From the NCBI GenBank assembly GCA_017620025.1, contig JAFZRF010000065.1, positions 76,414-131,686 of the forward strand: DNA of 55,273 nt, given 5' to 3'. Under the pieces are notes generated by a model. That model had not been told where the DNA came from and did not search any database. It was given only the letters and a program-made list of their open reading frames with translations. Source of the stretch: Ruminococcus sp. (GTDB lineage Bacteria; Bacillota; Clostridia; Oscillospirales; Ruminococcaceae). This document shows positions 35,137 to 44,057 of the stretch, in pieces; position 1 is the first letter of the stretch, and every line of letters begins with the position of its first letter. Position numbers and translations under genes: made by a program.

Positions 35137-36099
35137 ATGGATAAAGTGCTTACTATTTCTATCGCCGCCTATAATGTTGAGAAATATATCGAGCAGACAC
35201 TTGAATCAATATTAATACCTGAAATAATTGATAAGATAGAAATATTCGTTGTCGACGACGGAGGAAATGATAATACTCTCAGCATTGTTAAAAAGTATGC
35301 TGATCAATATCCGTCTTCCGTATTCCCTGTTCACAAAGAAAACGGCGGATACGGTTCAACCGTTTCATGGAGCGTAGAACACGCAAACGGAAAGTATTTC
35401 AAGCTTCTTGACGGCGATGACTGGTTCACATCAGAGAACCTTCCTGAACTTATAAAAAGAATGGAGAATTCTGATGCCGATGCCTTTGTAACAAATACAG
35501 CACAGGCTGTTGAAGGCGAAGGAAGCCATGATATGTATGACTTTATCCGTTCTCTTGACGGCAAAAAAATGAAGATAAGTGAAGCCGAGGTGAACCCTGT
35601 TGTTGCTATGTGGGCTTATGCGTTCAGGACTGATATCGTTAAGAGCAAGTTCCGTCCGCTTCCTCTTCACACGCTCTACACAGATCAGATCTTCGTTATG
35701 TATTCACTCAGCGGAGTGAATACCATTGAATATTTCGGAGATGTGATCTATAACTGGCGAATCGGTCGCGACGAGCAGAGCAACAGCCTCAAGAGTATTA
35801 CCAAACATTATCAGGAGCTCATCGATGTGGCTGATATAATCAGTGAATTCTATATGGAGTGCAAAAATGCAGGCGAAGCAGATAATCTGAAGTATATGCT
35901 CAAGAGAGCCGCAGCTTATTATTCAAATTCCATCTCCATGATTCTCAGACTTGATAAGACCAAGGAGAATAAAAAGATAATCACTGACTGGGAAGAGCGT
36001 ACAAAGAAGGATTTTCCTGATATCTATACCGCCTCTGCAGCTGCTAAGAAGCTTTCGCTTCTCAGAAAAACAAACTATATGGCTTACAAACTGATATGA
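35137..36099 (+). CDS. GT2-family glycosyltransferase
   Basis: Start at ATG 35137, six bases after GGAGGA. The 320 residues have the GT-A fold signs: SIAAYNVEKYIEQTLESI, VDDGGNDNT, ENGGYGSTVS and the metal-binding LDGDDWF near 95. Inverting GT2 enzymes add one sugar to the lipid-linked unit. The C-terminal third holds conserved aromatic stretches (YNWRIGRDEQS). No membrane segment. Confidence 0.92.
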   Translation: MDKVLTISIAAYNVEKYIEQTLESILIPEIIDKIEIFVVDDGGNDNTLSIVKKYADQYPSSVFPVHKENGGYGSTVSWSVEHANGKYFKLLDGDDWFTSENLPELIKRMENSDADAFVTNTAQAVEGEGSHDMYDFIRSLDGKKMKISEAEVNPVVAMWAYAFRTDIVKSKFRPLPLHTLYTDQIFVMYSLSGVNTIEYFGDVIYNWRIGRDEQSNSLKSITKHYQELIDVADIISEFYMECKNAGEADNLKYMLKRAAAYYSNSISMILRLDKTKENKKIITDWEERTKKDFPDIYTASAAAKKLSLLRKTNYMAYKLI

Positions 36100-36121
36100 C
36101 GGTTCTTAAAGGGGGAACCAG

Positions 36122-37348
36122 ATGAGATCATTTAACCTTACGTTAAGGACCAACTTAAGCGAGATAGTGTTTTTTTCTGCTTACGGCGTTTTTCTTTTCT
36201 TTTCAGTATTAAGTACGTCACTGTTTTATCAGTATTATAACGGAACCCTCAATTCATTGATAATGCTTGCATCCATATGTATGCTTGTCTTCGGTGAATT
36301 GTTTATCTGCAGTTCATACAGCAGAAAGCAACAGATCGCTATTATTATTGCGGTTACGGCATATGTAATTGTTATGAGAATAACAGGTTCAATTTTTGCA
36401 ACAGTAGGACTGCTGCCTTTTTTCGTAATCGCATCCAGGAAAATCGATTTCAATAGAATTGCTTTTTTTAGTGCAATTATGATGCTTTTTATCCTCTTGT
36501 TTGTTATTCTGTCAGCAAAGGTTGGAATCGTAAAAAATGTCGCTGTTGTTCTTCTCAATGGCAGAAGAAGAGCATTCCTTGGCTTTCGATTTCCGCTTAA
36601 TCCGGCAACAATAACATTTAATATATGCTCTCTGTGGGTATACTTCAGAAAAGATAAGATCAAGCTGATAGAAATATTCATGTTATTGTGTCTGGATGGA
36701 TATCTCTTCATAAAAACTGATTCAAAGCTCTGTTTTGTGATGACGCTGTGCGTCATTTTTGCCGGATTCGTTCTGAAGTACAAGTATTACTCCATATGTA
36801 ATATGAAGAAACTCACTTCACTTCTGATTTTCTCTTTTATCATAGCCTTCACAATATCTTTGGTTTTTGCACTAATGTATGATGACAAGAGTTTATTTAT
36901 GAGGAAACTGGATAAGGCACTTGAAGGAAGAGTACACTACGCACATCGTTCGCTTATGGAATACGGTGTAACTCTGTTTGGCGAAGATATTCCATGGGTT
37001 GGATATGGAAGAGATGAAGCAGGTAATCTTACCAACGTCTCTCTAACTAATTATTTCTATGTTGATAATATGTATATCCAGATCATGCAGCATTATGGGT
37101 TGGTATTCTTTTCAGCTTACATGATTCTGCATACAGGTGCATTGTACAGAAGCTGGAAAAATGAAGATCTGTATGCTATGGTAATATTATCAGTTATAGC
37201 ATTCAAATGCATCATCGACAATCTTTCTTTTTACTTGTATTACAATTCGTTCTGGTTCATTTTAAGCTATGTTTACCTGTATAATAACCGATCATTAGCG
37301 GAGAATCCTGCTATTAAAAAGTTGTTGAGATCGGTAAAGCTTGCTTGA
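36122..37348 (+). CDS. Wzy-like polysaccharide polymerase
   Basis: 408 residues, about ten hydrophobic segments, with one larger outside loop (about 265-325; FMRKLDKALEGRVHYAHRSL..., GYGRDEAGN) typical of O-antigen polymerase/ligase family members. Sequence similarity in this family is low, so the call rests on topology and place between glycosyltransferases and flippase. AAAGGGGG site upstream. Confidence 0.78.
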   Translation: MRSFNLTLRTNLSEIVFFSAYGVFLFFSVLSTSLFYQYYNGTLNSLIMLASICMLVFGELFICSSYSRKQQIAIIIAVTAYVIVMRITGSIFATVGLLPFFVIASRKIDFNRIAFFSAIMMLFILLFVILSAKVGIVKNVAVVLLNGRRRAFLGFRFPLNPATITFNICSLWVYFRKDKIKLIEIFMLLCLDGYLFIKTDSKLCFVMTLCVIFAGFVLKYKYYSICNMKKLTSLLIFSFIIAFTISLVFALMYDDKSLFMRKLDKALEGRVHYAHRSLMEYGVTLFGEDIPWVGYGRDEAGNLTNVSLTNYFYVDNMYIQIMQHYGLVFFSAYMILHTGALYRSWKNEDLYAMVILSVIAFKCIIDNLSFYLYYNSFWFILSYVYLYNNRSLAENPAIKKLLRSVKLA

Positions 37349-37385
37349 TTATAAAGGATACTGACAGATAAAACGGAGGAATAGA

Positions 37386-38531
37386 ATGAAAAAAATATGT
37401 GTTGTGACCTGGTACAGCAGCCCGAATTACGGTACTCAGCTGCAGTCAGCGTCGCTGTGTAAATACCTTGAAGAGCAGGGTCTTGAGGTTCATATCCTGC
37501 ATAAGTTCAAAGTAAAGGAATACCTGCTGAGGCATCCGAGTATGCTGATCTCACGTGTGAAGATGAAGCTTCACACCAAAAAGAAGGATGAGTTCTTCCA
37601 TCCGGTATCTTATGAAGTAACACCTGAACAGCAGAAGAATATCAATCGTTATATCAGCGACAACTTTCGTCCGATCGATATAAAAACGATGGATCAGTGG
37701 AACAAGATCATCAAAGAAAAATGGATGTTCATTACAGGAAGCGATATTATCTGGCAGCCGGCTCTCGGATCGCCGAATAAGATGTTCCTGGATTTCGCTA
37801 GATTTGAAAAGCTTACACGTGTAGCCTATGCATCTAGCACGGGTGCGAAGAAGCTTCCCGAGAAGTATTACCGCGATTATAAAAAGCTCCTTAAGGGATT
37901 CAAGGCGATCAGTACCAGAGAGCAGAACTCGGCTGACTTTTTCTCTGAGCTTTTAGGAAGAAAGGTTTATAAAGTCATAGATCCCACCCTTCTTCATGAT
38001 AAAGATTTCTGGGACGGCTTCGCTGCAAAAGCTCAGCTGGGTGATACAATAAAGAAGGAGTATATCCTTTGCTATTTTGTAATGGAGGATCCTCGCTACT
38101 GGGAATATGTAAAAAAAGTAGTCAGCGATAATCCTGACAAACAGATCGTTGTTCTTCCGATGCACTATTCAGATGAAAAAAGCGAATATACCGTTATCAA
38201 GACCGGTACAGCCTATGAGTTTATTAATCTGATAAAGAACTCGAGCTTCATTGTTACTGATTCATTCCATGCGGCTGTATTTTCGTTTATATATGATAAG
38301 GAATTCTATGTTCTCAAAAGAGCAAGATCTGATGAAGATGAAAAATTCAACGATCTTGTAAATAAGTATGAGCTCAGGCACAGGATCGTTACCAATGAAA
38401 CTGAGTTCGTAAGGAATACTGACACAGATTATTCTGCCGGAAAAAAGGTTCTTGAAAAGGATAGGAAGTTTGCTTATAACTTCCTAAGCAAGGCACTCGA
38501 ACTCAGATCGTCAGAGGTACCGGCAGAATGA
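37386..38531 (+). CDS. Polysaccharide pyruvyl transferase family protein (second copy)
   Basis: 381 residues with the signature set SSPNYGTQLQSASLCKYL, TGSDIIWQPALG near 120, IDPTLLHDKDFW and VTDSFHAAVFSFIYDKEF near 295. Clearly related to but not a recent copy of the protein at 30240-31415. The codon use is somewhat more GC-rich than its neighbours. Its stop overlaps the flippase start (ATGA). CGGAGG site upstream. Confidence 0.9.
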   Translation: MKKICVVTWYSSPNYGTQLQSASLCKYLEEQGLEVHILHKFKVKEYLLRHPSMLISRVKMKLHTKKKDEFFHPVSYEVTPEQQKNINRYISDNFRPIDIKTMDQWNKIIKEKWMFITGSDIIWQPALGSPNKMFLDFARFEKLTRVAYASSTGAKKLPEKYYRDYKKLLKGFKAISTREQNSADFFSELLGRKVYKVIDPTLLHDKDFWDGFAAKAQLGDTIKKEYILCYFVMEDPRYWEYVKKVVSDNPDKQIVVLPMHYSDEKSEYTVIKTGTAYEFINLIKNSSFIVTDSFHAAVFSFIYDKEFYVLKRARSDEDEKFNDLVNKYELRHRIVTNETEFVRNTDTDYSAGKKVLEKDRKFAYNFLSKALELRSSEVPAE

Positions 38532-39937
38532 GCAGACAAGGTAATTTAGCAAAAAATACCCTTATATTATCGATAGGCACATTTCTTCCGAAACTTGCAG
38601 GATTCATCACGCTGCCTATCCTGACATACTATCTTTCAAAAGAAGAATATGGCACGTATGATCTGGTAACGCTTTTGGTTTCACTATATCTTCCTGAACT
38701 GACCCTGCAGATCAAAACTGCAGCATTCAGATTCCTTCTTGATGTACGTGACGATAAGGAAAAGCAAAAAAAGATAATCAGCAACATATTTGCTGTAACT
38801 GTTCCGATATCTATCATTGCTTTAATTATTCTGTTTTTCTTTCTTCCAGGTAAATCCACCGTTTTAAAGCTCTGTATCTGTGGATATTTCCTTGCGGATA
38901 TACTTGTAAATACTATCAGACAGATATCACGTGGTATCGGAAAGAACCTTCCATATTCCATCAGTGCCGCTATCAGTGCTACGGTAAAGATGGTTTTTGC
39001 GCTTCTTTTGGTAAAGATTCTGCACATGGGGCTCATCGGCGGCGTTATAGCCCTTGGAGCCGGATCTTTCCTGTCGCTGATATATATTTCTTTCAGAATT
39101 AAAGTTTTTTCCTATTTTGATTCCAAATTAATTGATAAAAAGATAATCAAAGAACTGATACAGTATTCATGGCCGATGGTACCGAATGATATGTCCATGT
39201 GGGTCATGAATGCATCAGACAGATTATTGATAACATGGATTTTAAATATCACTGTCGAAGCAGTATATGCGGCTGCAACCAAGATACCTTCTCTCATTAA
39301 TCTTGCACAAACAGCTTTGATGCTTGCATGGACAGAAAACGCTTCAATATCTGTTAAAGATAAGGATTCTGAAGAGTATTATACTGAAATGTTCAAGACA
39401 ATGATCAATCTTCAGGCTGGATTCTTCAGTGCTGTAATCGGTACGTTGCCTCTTCTTTTTATGCTACTTATCAAAGGGGAATACAGTGAAGCATATCCTC
39501 AGATGCCCATTCTATGCTACGGTATCTTTTTTCAGGGAATGGCCCTTTTCCTCGGTGGCATCTATGTTGCAAAAAAAGCCATCCTTTCAGTCGGAATAAC
39601 ATCGTTTGGAGCAGCTGTGATCAATATTCTCGTCAATCTGATTTTCATAAAGAAGATTGGCATATATGCAGCTTCTATCTCAACACTTGTAAGTTATGTT
39701 GTACTGTTTATTTACAGATTCATAAATGTTCAGAAATTATCAAGGATCCGTATTGATATGAAGCAGTTGTTAAGCCTTCAGGTTCTAATGATAATTGAGG
39801 CTGTCATTTGCTATCAACAGAATTTCTATTTGAATATAGTAAACGCAGTTATCGGCTTGAGCGCCTTTGTGATTTTAAATAGAACAATGTTCATTGCGGT
39901 CCTTAAAAAAGCAGGTTTAGTCAAGCGTAAACAGTGA
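38528..39937 (+). CDS. Oligosaccharide flippase (Wzx-like, MATE/MVF fold)
   Basis: 469 residues with about twelve to fourteen membrane segments; begins NTLILSIGTFLPKLAGFITLPILTYYLS-type sequence usual in Polysacc_synt flippases, and has YSWPMVPNDMSMWVMNASDR near 215. It would move the lipid-linked repeat unit across the membrane for polymerisation by the Wzy-like protein. Confidence 0.92.
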   Translation: MSRQGNLAKNTLILSIGTFLPKLAGFITLPILTYYLSKEEYGTYDLVTLLVSLYLPELTLQIKTAAFRFLLDVRDDKEKQKKIISNIFAVTVPISIIALIILFFFLPGKSTVLKLCICGYFLADILVNTIRQISRGIGKNLPYSISAAISATVKMVFALLLVKILHMGLIGGVIALGAGSFLSLIYISFRIKVFSYFDSKLIDKKIIKELIQYSWPMVPNDMSMWVMNASDRLLITWILNITVEAVYAAATKIPSLINLAQTALMLAWTENASISVKDKDSEEYYTEMFKTMINLQAGFFSAVIGTLPLLFMLLIKGEYSEAYPQMPILCYGIFFQGMALFLGGIYVAKKAILSVGITSFGAAVINILVNLIFIKKIGIYAASISTLVSYVVLFIYRFINVQKLSRIRIDMKQLLSLQVLMIIEAVICYQQNFYLNIVNAVIGLSAFVILNRTMFIAVLKKAGLVKRKQ

Positions 39938-39983
39938 TATCCTTTTTTGACAGATATCAGCAAAATGTATCGGAGTGAGAATA

Positions 39984-41063
39984 ATGAGTAGTAATCGACC
40001 GGCAGATACTGATTTTGATTTTACATCCATTCAAGCTTATGCAGGCTATTTCAAGAAATCATACAAATTGTTTTCCTGCGCCTCAGGAGGAGCTGCAACC
40101 GCAATATCAGAATGCTTCATCAAAAACGGCGGAATTGTTTTTGGGGCTTGCTATACTGATGATTTCAAAGGCGCTTGCTTTGGATGTGCAAGAACTATTG
40201 AAGAACTTGAAAAATTCAGATCTTCAAAATATATCAATACAGAAAAAAAGATATATGATGACGGTAAATGGGTATCTGTGTTCTCAGCTATTGAAAACGC
40301 TCTTAATAATGGACAAAAAGTTTTGTTTATAGGGCTTGGGTGTGATGTTGGAGCTCTATTGAAAACTCTTGACAGTCACAATGTAAACCACGATGCGCTG
40401 TTTACGATAGATCTCATTTGTCATGGCCCGACTTATGCGGAAGTACAGAAGCAGTATATTGAACAACTGGAAAGCAAATTTAATTCTAAAGTTACATCTT
40501 TTTCGGTAAGATATAAGAAAAAGGGATGGGAGCCTCCGTATGTTCATGCTGAATTCAGCAACGGACAAGTTTTTGAGGAATTATTCTATGAATCTGATTT
40601 TGGTTTTGCATTTAAGAAGTATTCCCGTATTGCCTGCCAGAACTGCCAGTTCAAAGGAGAAAACCATGTTGCAGATATGACCGTTGGTGATTACTGGGGT
40701 TGCACCAAAGGGATGGAATGTTACAATCCAAACGGTGTTTCTGTTCTTCTTGTCAAAACCGATAAGGGCAAAAATATGGTAGAAGAACTGAAGACCTCGA
40801 CGGAATTTCAGCTTTATCAGGCTGATACAGAATATGCTGTCAGGAACAATTCAAACTACTATCTTCGTCGAGAATTCGATATGAAAACGCATAGACAATT
40901 TGACGAAGATTTTAAGAAAAACGGTCTGCATCATGCTGTTGTAAACAGCGAATGTTACGGAAGATATAAAAAATTGATGCGGAAGGAACGTATAAAACGG
41001 TTCATTCCGGCTAAGGCCGTTCGATTTATGAAAAGAATCAAATCGAAGCTCAAACATAGCTAA
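39984..41063 (+). CDS. FrhB-like protein without ferredoxin domain (second copy)
   Basis: Start at ATG 39984 after CGGAG; a GTG at 39975 lies inside the binding site. The 359 residues match the FrhB-type domains of the protein at 31412-32587 (CASGGAATAISECFI, GLGCDVGALLK, DLICHGPT, CQNCQFKGENHVADMTVGDYWG) but lack the N-terminal two [4Fe-4S] motifs, so electrons would have to come from elsewhere. The Cys motif before GDYW is kept. Together with the pyruvyl transferase at 37386 it repeats the pair seen at 30240-32587. Confidence 0.85.
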   Translation: MSSNRPADTDFDFTSIQAYAGYFKKSYKLFSCASGGAATAISECFIKNGGIVFGACYTDDFKGACFGCARTIEELEKFRSSKYINTEKKIYDDGKWVSVFSAIENALNNGQKVLFIGLGCDVGALLKTLDSHNVNHDALFTIDLICHGPTYAEVQKQYIEQLESKFNSKVTSFSVRYKKKGWEPPYVHAEFSNGQVFEELFYESDFGFAFKKYSRIACQNCQFKGENHVADMTVGDYWGCTKGMECYNPNGVSVLLVKTDKGKNMVEELKTSTEFQLYQADTEYAVRNNSNYYLRREFDMKTHRQFDEDFKKNGLHHAVVNSECYGRYKKLMRKERIKRFIPAKAVRFMKRIKSKLKHS

Positions 41064-41080
41064 AATGCGGAGGTAAATAT

Positions 41081-42196
41081 ATGAAATACGATTATTTAGT
41101 AGTAGGCGCAGGCCTTTACGGTGCGGTATTCGCACATGAGGCAAAGAAGGCCGGAAAGAGCGTTCTTGTTATCGACAAGAGGCCGAACATCGCCGGAAAT
41201 GTTTATACCGAGGAGATCGAAGGAATAAACGTACACAAGTACGGCGCTCATATCTTCCACACCAACAACAAGAAGGTATGGGAATATGTTACTCAGTTCG
41301 CTGAGTTTAACCGTTTCACAAATTCTCCTGTAGCTAACTACAAGGGCGAGCTCTTCTCACTTCCTTTCAATATGTACACCTTCAACAAGATGTGGGGCGT
41401 AGTTACTCCCGAGGAGGCTGCTGCCAAGATAGAAGAGCAGCGCAAGGAGATAACCGGCGAGCCCAAGAACCTCGAAGAGCAGGCCATCAGTCTTGTAGGT
41501 CGTGACATCTACGAGAAGCTCATCAAGGGCTATACAGAGAAGCAGTGGGGACGTGACTGTAAGGAGCTCCCTTCATTCATCATCAAGAGACTCCCTGTAC
41601 GTCTCACCTTTGATAACAACTACTTCAATGCACTCTATCAGGGTATCCCTGTAGGCGGTTATACCGGTATGGTAGCCAATATGCTCAAGGGCATAGAGGT
41701 ACGTCTCAATACCGATTACCTTGCAAACAAGGCAGAGCTTGATGCACTCGCCGAGAAGGTAGTATATACCGGTCCTATAGATGCTTATTTCGGATTCAGC
41801 CTCGGAACTCTTGAGTACCGTTCGGTACGCTTTGAGAACGAGCTTCTTGACAAGCCCAACTTCCAGGGCAATGCCGCTGTGAACTATACCGACAGAGAGA
41901 CCCCCTGGACACGTATCATTGAGCATAAGTGGTTCGAGTTCGGCAAGGACAAGAACGGCAACGATCTTCCCAAGACCGTCATCAGCCGTGAGTACAGCTC
42001 CGAGTGGAAGCCCGGTGATGAGCCCTACTATCCTGTAAACGATGAAAAGAACGGTGCTCTCTATGCAGAGTACAGAAAGCTTGCAGAGGCCGAGAAGAAC
42101 ATCATCTTCGGCGGCCGCCTCGGTGAGTATAAGTACTATGATATGGATGCTGTCATTGCTGCTGCACTGGATAAGTGTGAAGAAGAGATCAAATGA
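41081..42196 (+). CDS. glf: UDP-galactopyranose mutase
   Basis: Glf is a flavoenzyme that turns UDP-galactopyranose into UDP-galactofuranose. The 371 residues have the FAD loop GAGLYGAVFAHEA, ERPNIAGN-like dinucleotide motif, HKYGAHIFHT, YTEKQWG and the late FGGRLGEYKYYDMD motif. Its codon use is clearly more GC-rich and core-like than the preceding AT-rich cluster genes, which hints at a separate origin or high expression. GGAGGTAAAT site; the strong terminator at 42283-42313 closes the cluster. Confidence 0.96.
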   Translation: MKYDYLVVGAGLYGAVFAHEAKKAGKSVLVIDKRPNIAGNVYTEEIEGINVHKYGAHIFHTNNKKVWEYVTQFAEFNRFTNSPVANYKGELFSLPFNMYTFNKMWGVVTPEEAAAKIEEQRKEITGEPKNLEEQAISLVGRDIYEKLIKGYTEKQWGRDCKELPSFIIKRLPVRLTFDNNYFNALYQGIPVGGYTGMVANMLKGIEVRLNTDYLANKAELDALAEKVVYTGPIDAYFGFSLGTLEYRSVRFENELLDKPNFQGNAAVNYTDRETPWTRIIEHKWFEFGKDKNGNDLPKTVISREYSSEWKPGDEPYYPVNDEKNGALYAEYRKLAEAEKNIIFGGRLGEYKYYDMDAVIAAALDKCEEEIK

Positions 42197-42282
42197 TAGT
42201 ATGAGCCACTGACAGCGGTTTCTCAGTATACGTTTTTTCAAAGACAAGCGACGATCACCATCAGCCATAATTCAATAAGAAA

Positions 42283-42313
42283 AATGCTCCCACGGACATA
42301 CCGTGGGAGCATT
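42283..42313. terminator. Bidirectional terminator at the end of the polysaccharide cluster
   Basis: Perfect 13-bp stem AATGCTCCCACGG / CCGTGGGAGCATT, ACATA loop; CTTTAT follows on the plus side and TTTCTTATT on the reverse, so it also ends the anti-sigma transcript. Confidence 0.92.
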
Positions 42314-42333
42314 CTTTATATAACTATATTATG

Positions 42334-43437
42334 TCATCCGAAGAAGTGCATAAGCTTCTCCTCGAGATCCTTTCCGCAGCCGTCGGCGATGACGGTGCAG
42401 TTCTCCTCTGCCGGAGAATAGAAACCGTTCTCGTCAAAGTAAAGCCTTGTGTTCAGTACTGCGCTGCCCTTGTCGTCCTCTGCGGTAACGCTGACCTTGT
42501 AGAAGAACCCTGCGGAAGCTGTATCGAATTCTTCACGGGAGAAAACAGATTCCGTAACTCTGTATCCGGCAGCATACAGCTCATCCATCCTGTCGGTAAC
42601 TCCGTCGGATACGAAGCAGCTCTCGAGCACGTTCTTTTCAGTATCAAGTTCCTTATCACGGATTATCGCATTCTCGGCAAAGCCGCTGGTGTTCCAGATA
42701 TTCCTGAGAGATACATACATCAGCGTATCTGCGAGCTTCTTCTCCTCGTCTGTATCCTGCTTAACGGTAAACGCCTTATACAGGCCGTCTGTATTCTTTA
42801 CCATCACAAGCTGCTGTGTCCTGCCGTCCTCGTATTTCAGATCAGCTGTACACATGATGCCCTTTTCTGTTCCGCGTATCACATCACCGTAGCTTACCTT
42901 AAGATCGTAGTCCTTCAGCTTTGTTTCGCCGTAGCAGGCATTGTACGCCTTCTTTATCGCCTCTGCATCCTTATGCACAAGATCTGCGAATGATCCGTCG
43001 GAGAATTCGCCCTCAAGATTTACATTCTCCATATAGTCGTATGAAAGCTCGGTCATAAAGCCGTCGAAGTAGCCGTTCGTCAGGCTTTCCACCATACGCT
43101 TTGCATAATGCCTCGATATCAGAGTATCAAAGCTCGGCAGATACGGCACCTTCAGCGCCTGCCCCACCGTCAGCACTCCTGTCGTGAGGACAACAGTTCC
43201 GAGAAGGGCTGCAAGTATCCGGTTGACGATCTTATTCTTCCGGAAGCTTTTGTTTACCTTCCTCATTGCTGTGGCCTCGTCCGGCTCGGGAACCTTCCCT
43301 GCCGGAAGGGCACACTCGGAGAGCTTTTTACACTCCGGGCATCCCTCGAGATGCTCCCTTATCTCCTCAGCAGTCTCGCTGCTGCATAACCCCTCTTCAT
43401 AAAGCGGGAGCAGATCCTTTACTATATTGCATTTCAT
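42334..43437 (-). CDS. Anti-sigma factor with zinc-binding N-terminus
   Basis: 367 residues. The ZAS (zf-HC2) motif is formed by Cys3, His29, Cys33 and Cys36 (HLEGCPEC). One membrane segment (about 71-93) follows, then about 270 residues predicted outside the cell, without a recognised ligand-binding domain. Such proteins hold an ECF sigma factor until an outside signal triggers release. The start follows the sigma stop by two bases, typical for such pairs. Confidence 0.88.
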   Translation of the reverse strand: MKCNIVKDLLPLYEEGLCSSETAEEIREHLEGCPECKKLSECALPAGKVPEPDEATAMRKVNKSFRKNKIVNRILAALLGTVVLTTGVLTVGQALKVPYLPSFDTLISRHYAKRMVESLTNGYFDGFMTELSYDYMENVNLEGEFSDGSFADLVHKDAEAIKKAYNACYGETKLKDYDLKVSYGDVIRGTEKGIMCTADLKYEDGRTQQLVMVKNTDGLYKAFTVKQDTDEEKKLADTLMYVSLRNIWNTSGFAENAIIRDKELDTEKNVLESCFVSDGVTDRMDELYAAGYRVTESVFSREEFDTASAGFFYKVSVTAEDDKGSAVLNTRLYFDENGFYSPAEENCTVIADGCGKDLEEKLMHFFG

Positions 43438-43439
43438 GG

Positions 43440-43925
43440 TTATTCCTCCTTCATCATGGATATTATCTTTTCCTTGGCACGATAGAAAGATACTCTTGCC
43501 CAGTTGCCTGTCTTGCCGAATATAGCTCCGATATCATCGAATTTCAGCTCGGCGAACACTCTCAGGGTGAATACCTCCCGGTAAGGCTCTTCAAGAGCGT
43601 GTACAAGGCGATGTATCTCGAGAGCCTGCGATGAATCCATTATCCTCTCCTCAAGCTGCTCCTCTGCCGGGAGCACATCCTCCTCTATCGGGAGATTGCG
43701 GTTATCAGCCCGTTTGATGTGATTAAGATACAGATTCTTTGCGATAGAGAAAAGCCAGGTCTTGACCGATGAATCCCCGCGGAACTTATCGAACCCTGTT
43801 ACAGCCTTCAGCATGACGTCCTGGAGAAGGTCCTGTGCAAGGTACTCGTTGCGGCAGAGACTGAGTATATAACGATAGACATCACCGGCATACAGCCTGT
43901 ATATCTCATCAAGCTCTTCTTTCAT
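43440..43925 (-). CDS. ECF-type RNA polymerase sigma factor
   Basis: Start at MKEELDEIYRLYAGDV (43925) with GGAGG upstream; a longer in-frame start at 43955 lacks one. 161 residues with region 2 (LAQDLLQDVMLKAVTGFDKFRGDSS, KTWLFSIAKNLYLNHIKR) and region 4 (EPYREVFTLRVFAELKFDDIGAIFGKTGNWARVSFYRAKEKI). The region 4 helix-turn-helix has NWARV where most have SAVKV, so it may read an unusual -35. The GH5 lipoprotein gene lies upstream in the same direction but has its own housekeeping-type promoter. Confidence 0.92.
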   Translation of the reverse strand: MKEELDEIYRLYAGDVYRYILSLCRNEYLAQDLLQDVMLKAVTGFDKFRGDSSVKTWLFSIAKNLYLNHIKRADNRNLPIEEDVLPAEEQLEERIMDSSQALEIHRLVHALEEPYREVFTLRVFAELKFDDIGAIFGKTGNWARVSFYRAKEKIISMMKEE

Positions 43926-43957
43926 ATCATCGCCTCCTTTCGTGCTTCTGTACATTT

Positions 43958-43984
43958 GACAACTGAGGATGCAGGAGTGTTACA
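43958..43984 (-). promoter_or_regulatory. Possible self-directed ECF promoter
   Basis: Reverse strand TGTAAC (43984-43979), 15 bases, GTTGTC (43963-43958), just before the sigma start. ECF promoters often read TGTAAC...(C/T)GTC. No good housekeeping promoter is seen here. Weak evidence, by pattern only. Confidence 0.35.
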
Positions 43985-44013
43985 GGTTTTTCAAAAAAAT
44001 TTTCCGGAAAAGC

Positions 44014-44046
44014 AAAAGTCCTGAAAGCAGCGCCCTCAGGACTTTT
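44014..44046 (-). terminator. Terminator of the GH5 gene
   Basis: Arms AAAAGTCCTGA / TCAGGACTTTT with an 11-base loop; GCTTTTCC follows on the reverse strand. Confidence 0.8.
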
Positions 44047-44057
44047 TATTGAACACG

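Noticed and set aside
43955-43984. TTGACA...TTACAG forward promoter between the sigma and GH5 genes
   Set aside because: It would point into the 3' end of the GH5 gene on the opposite strand, the -10 is poor and the spacer is 18 bases.
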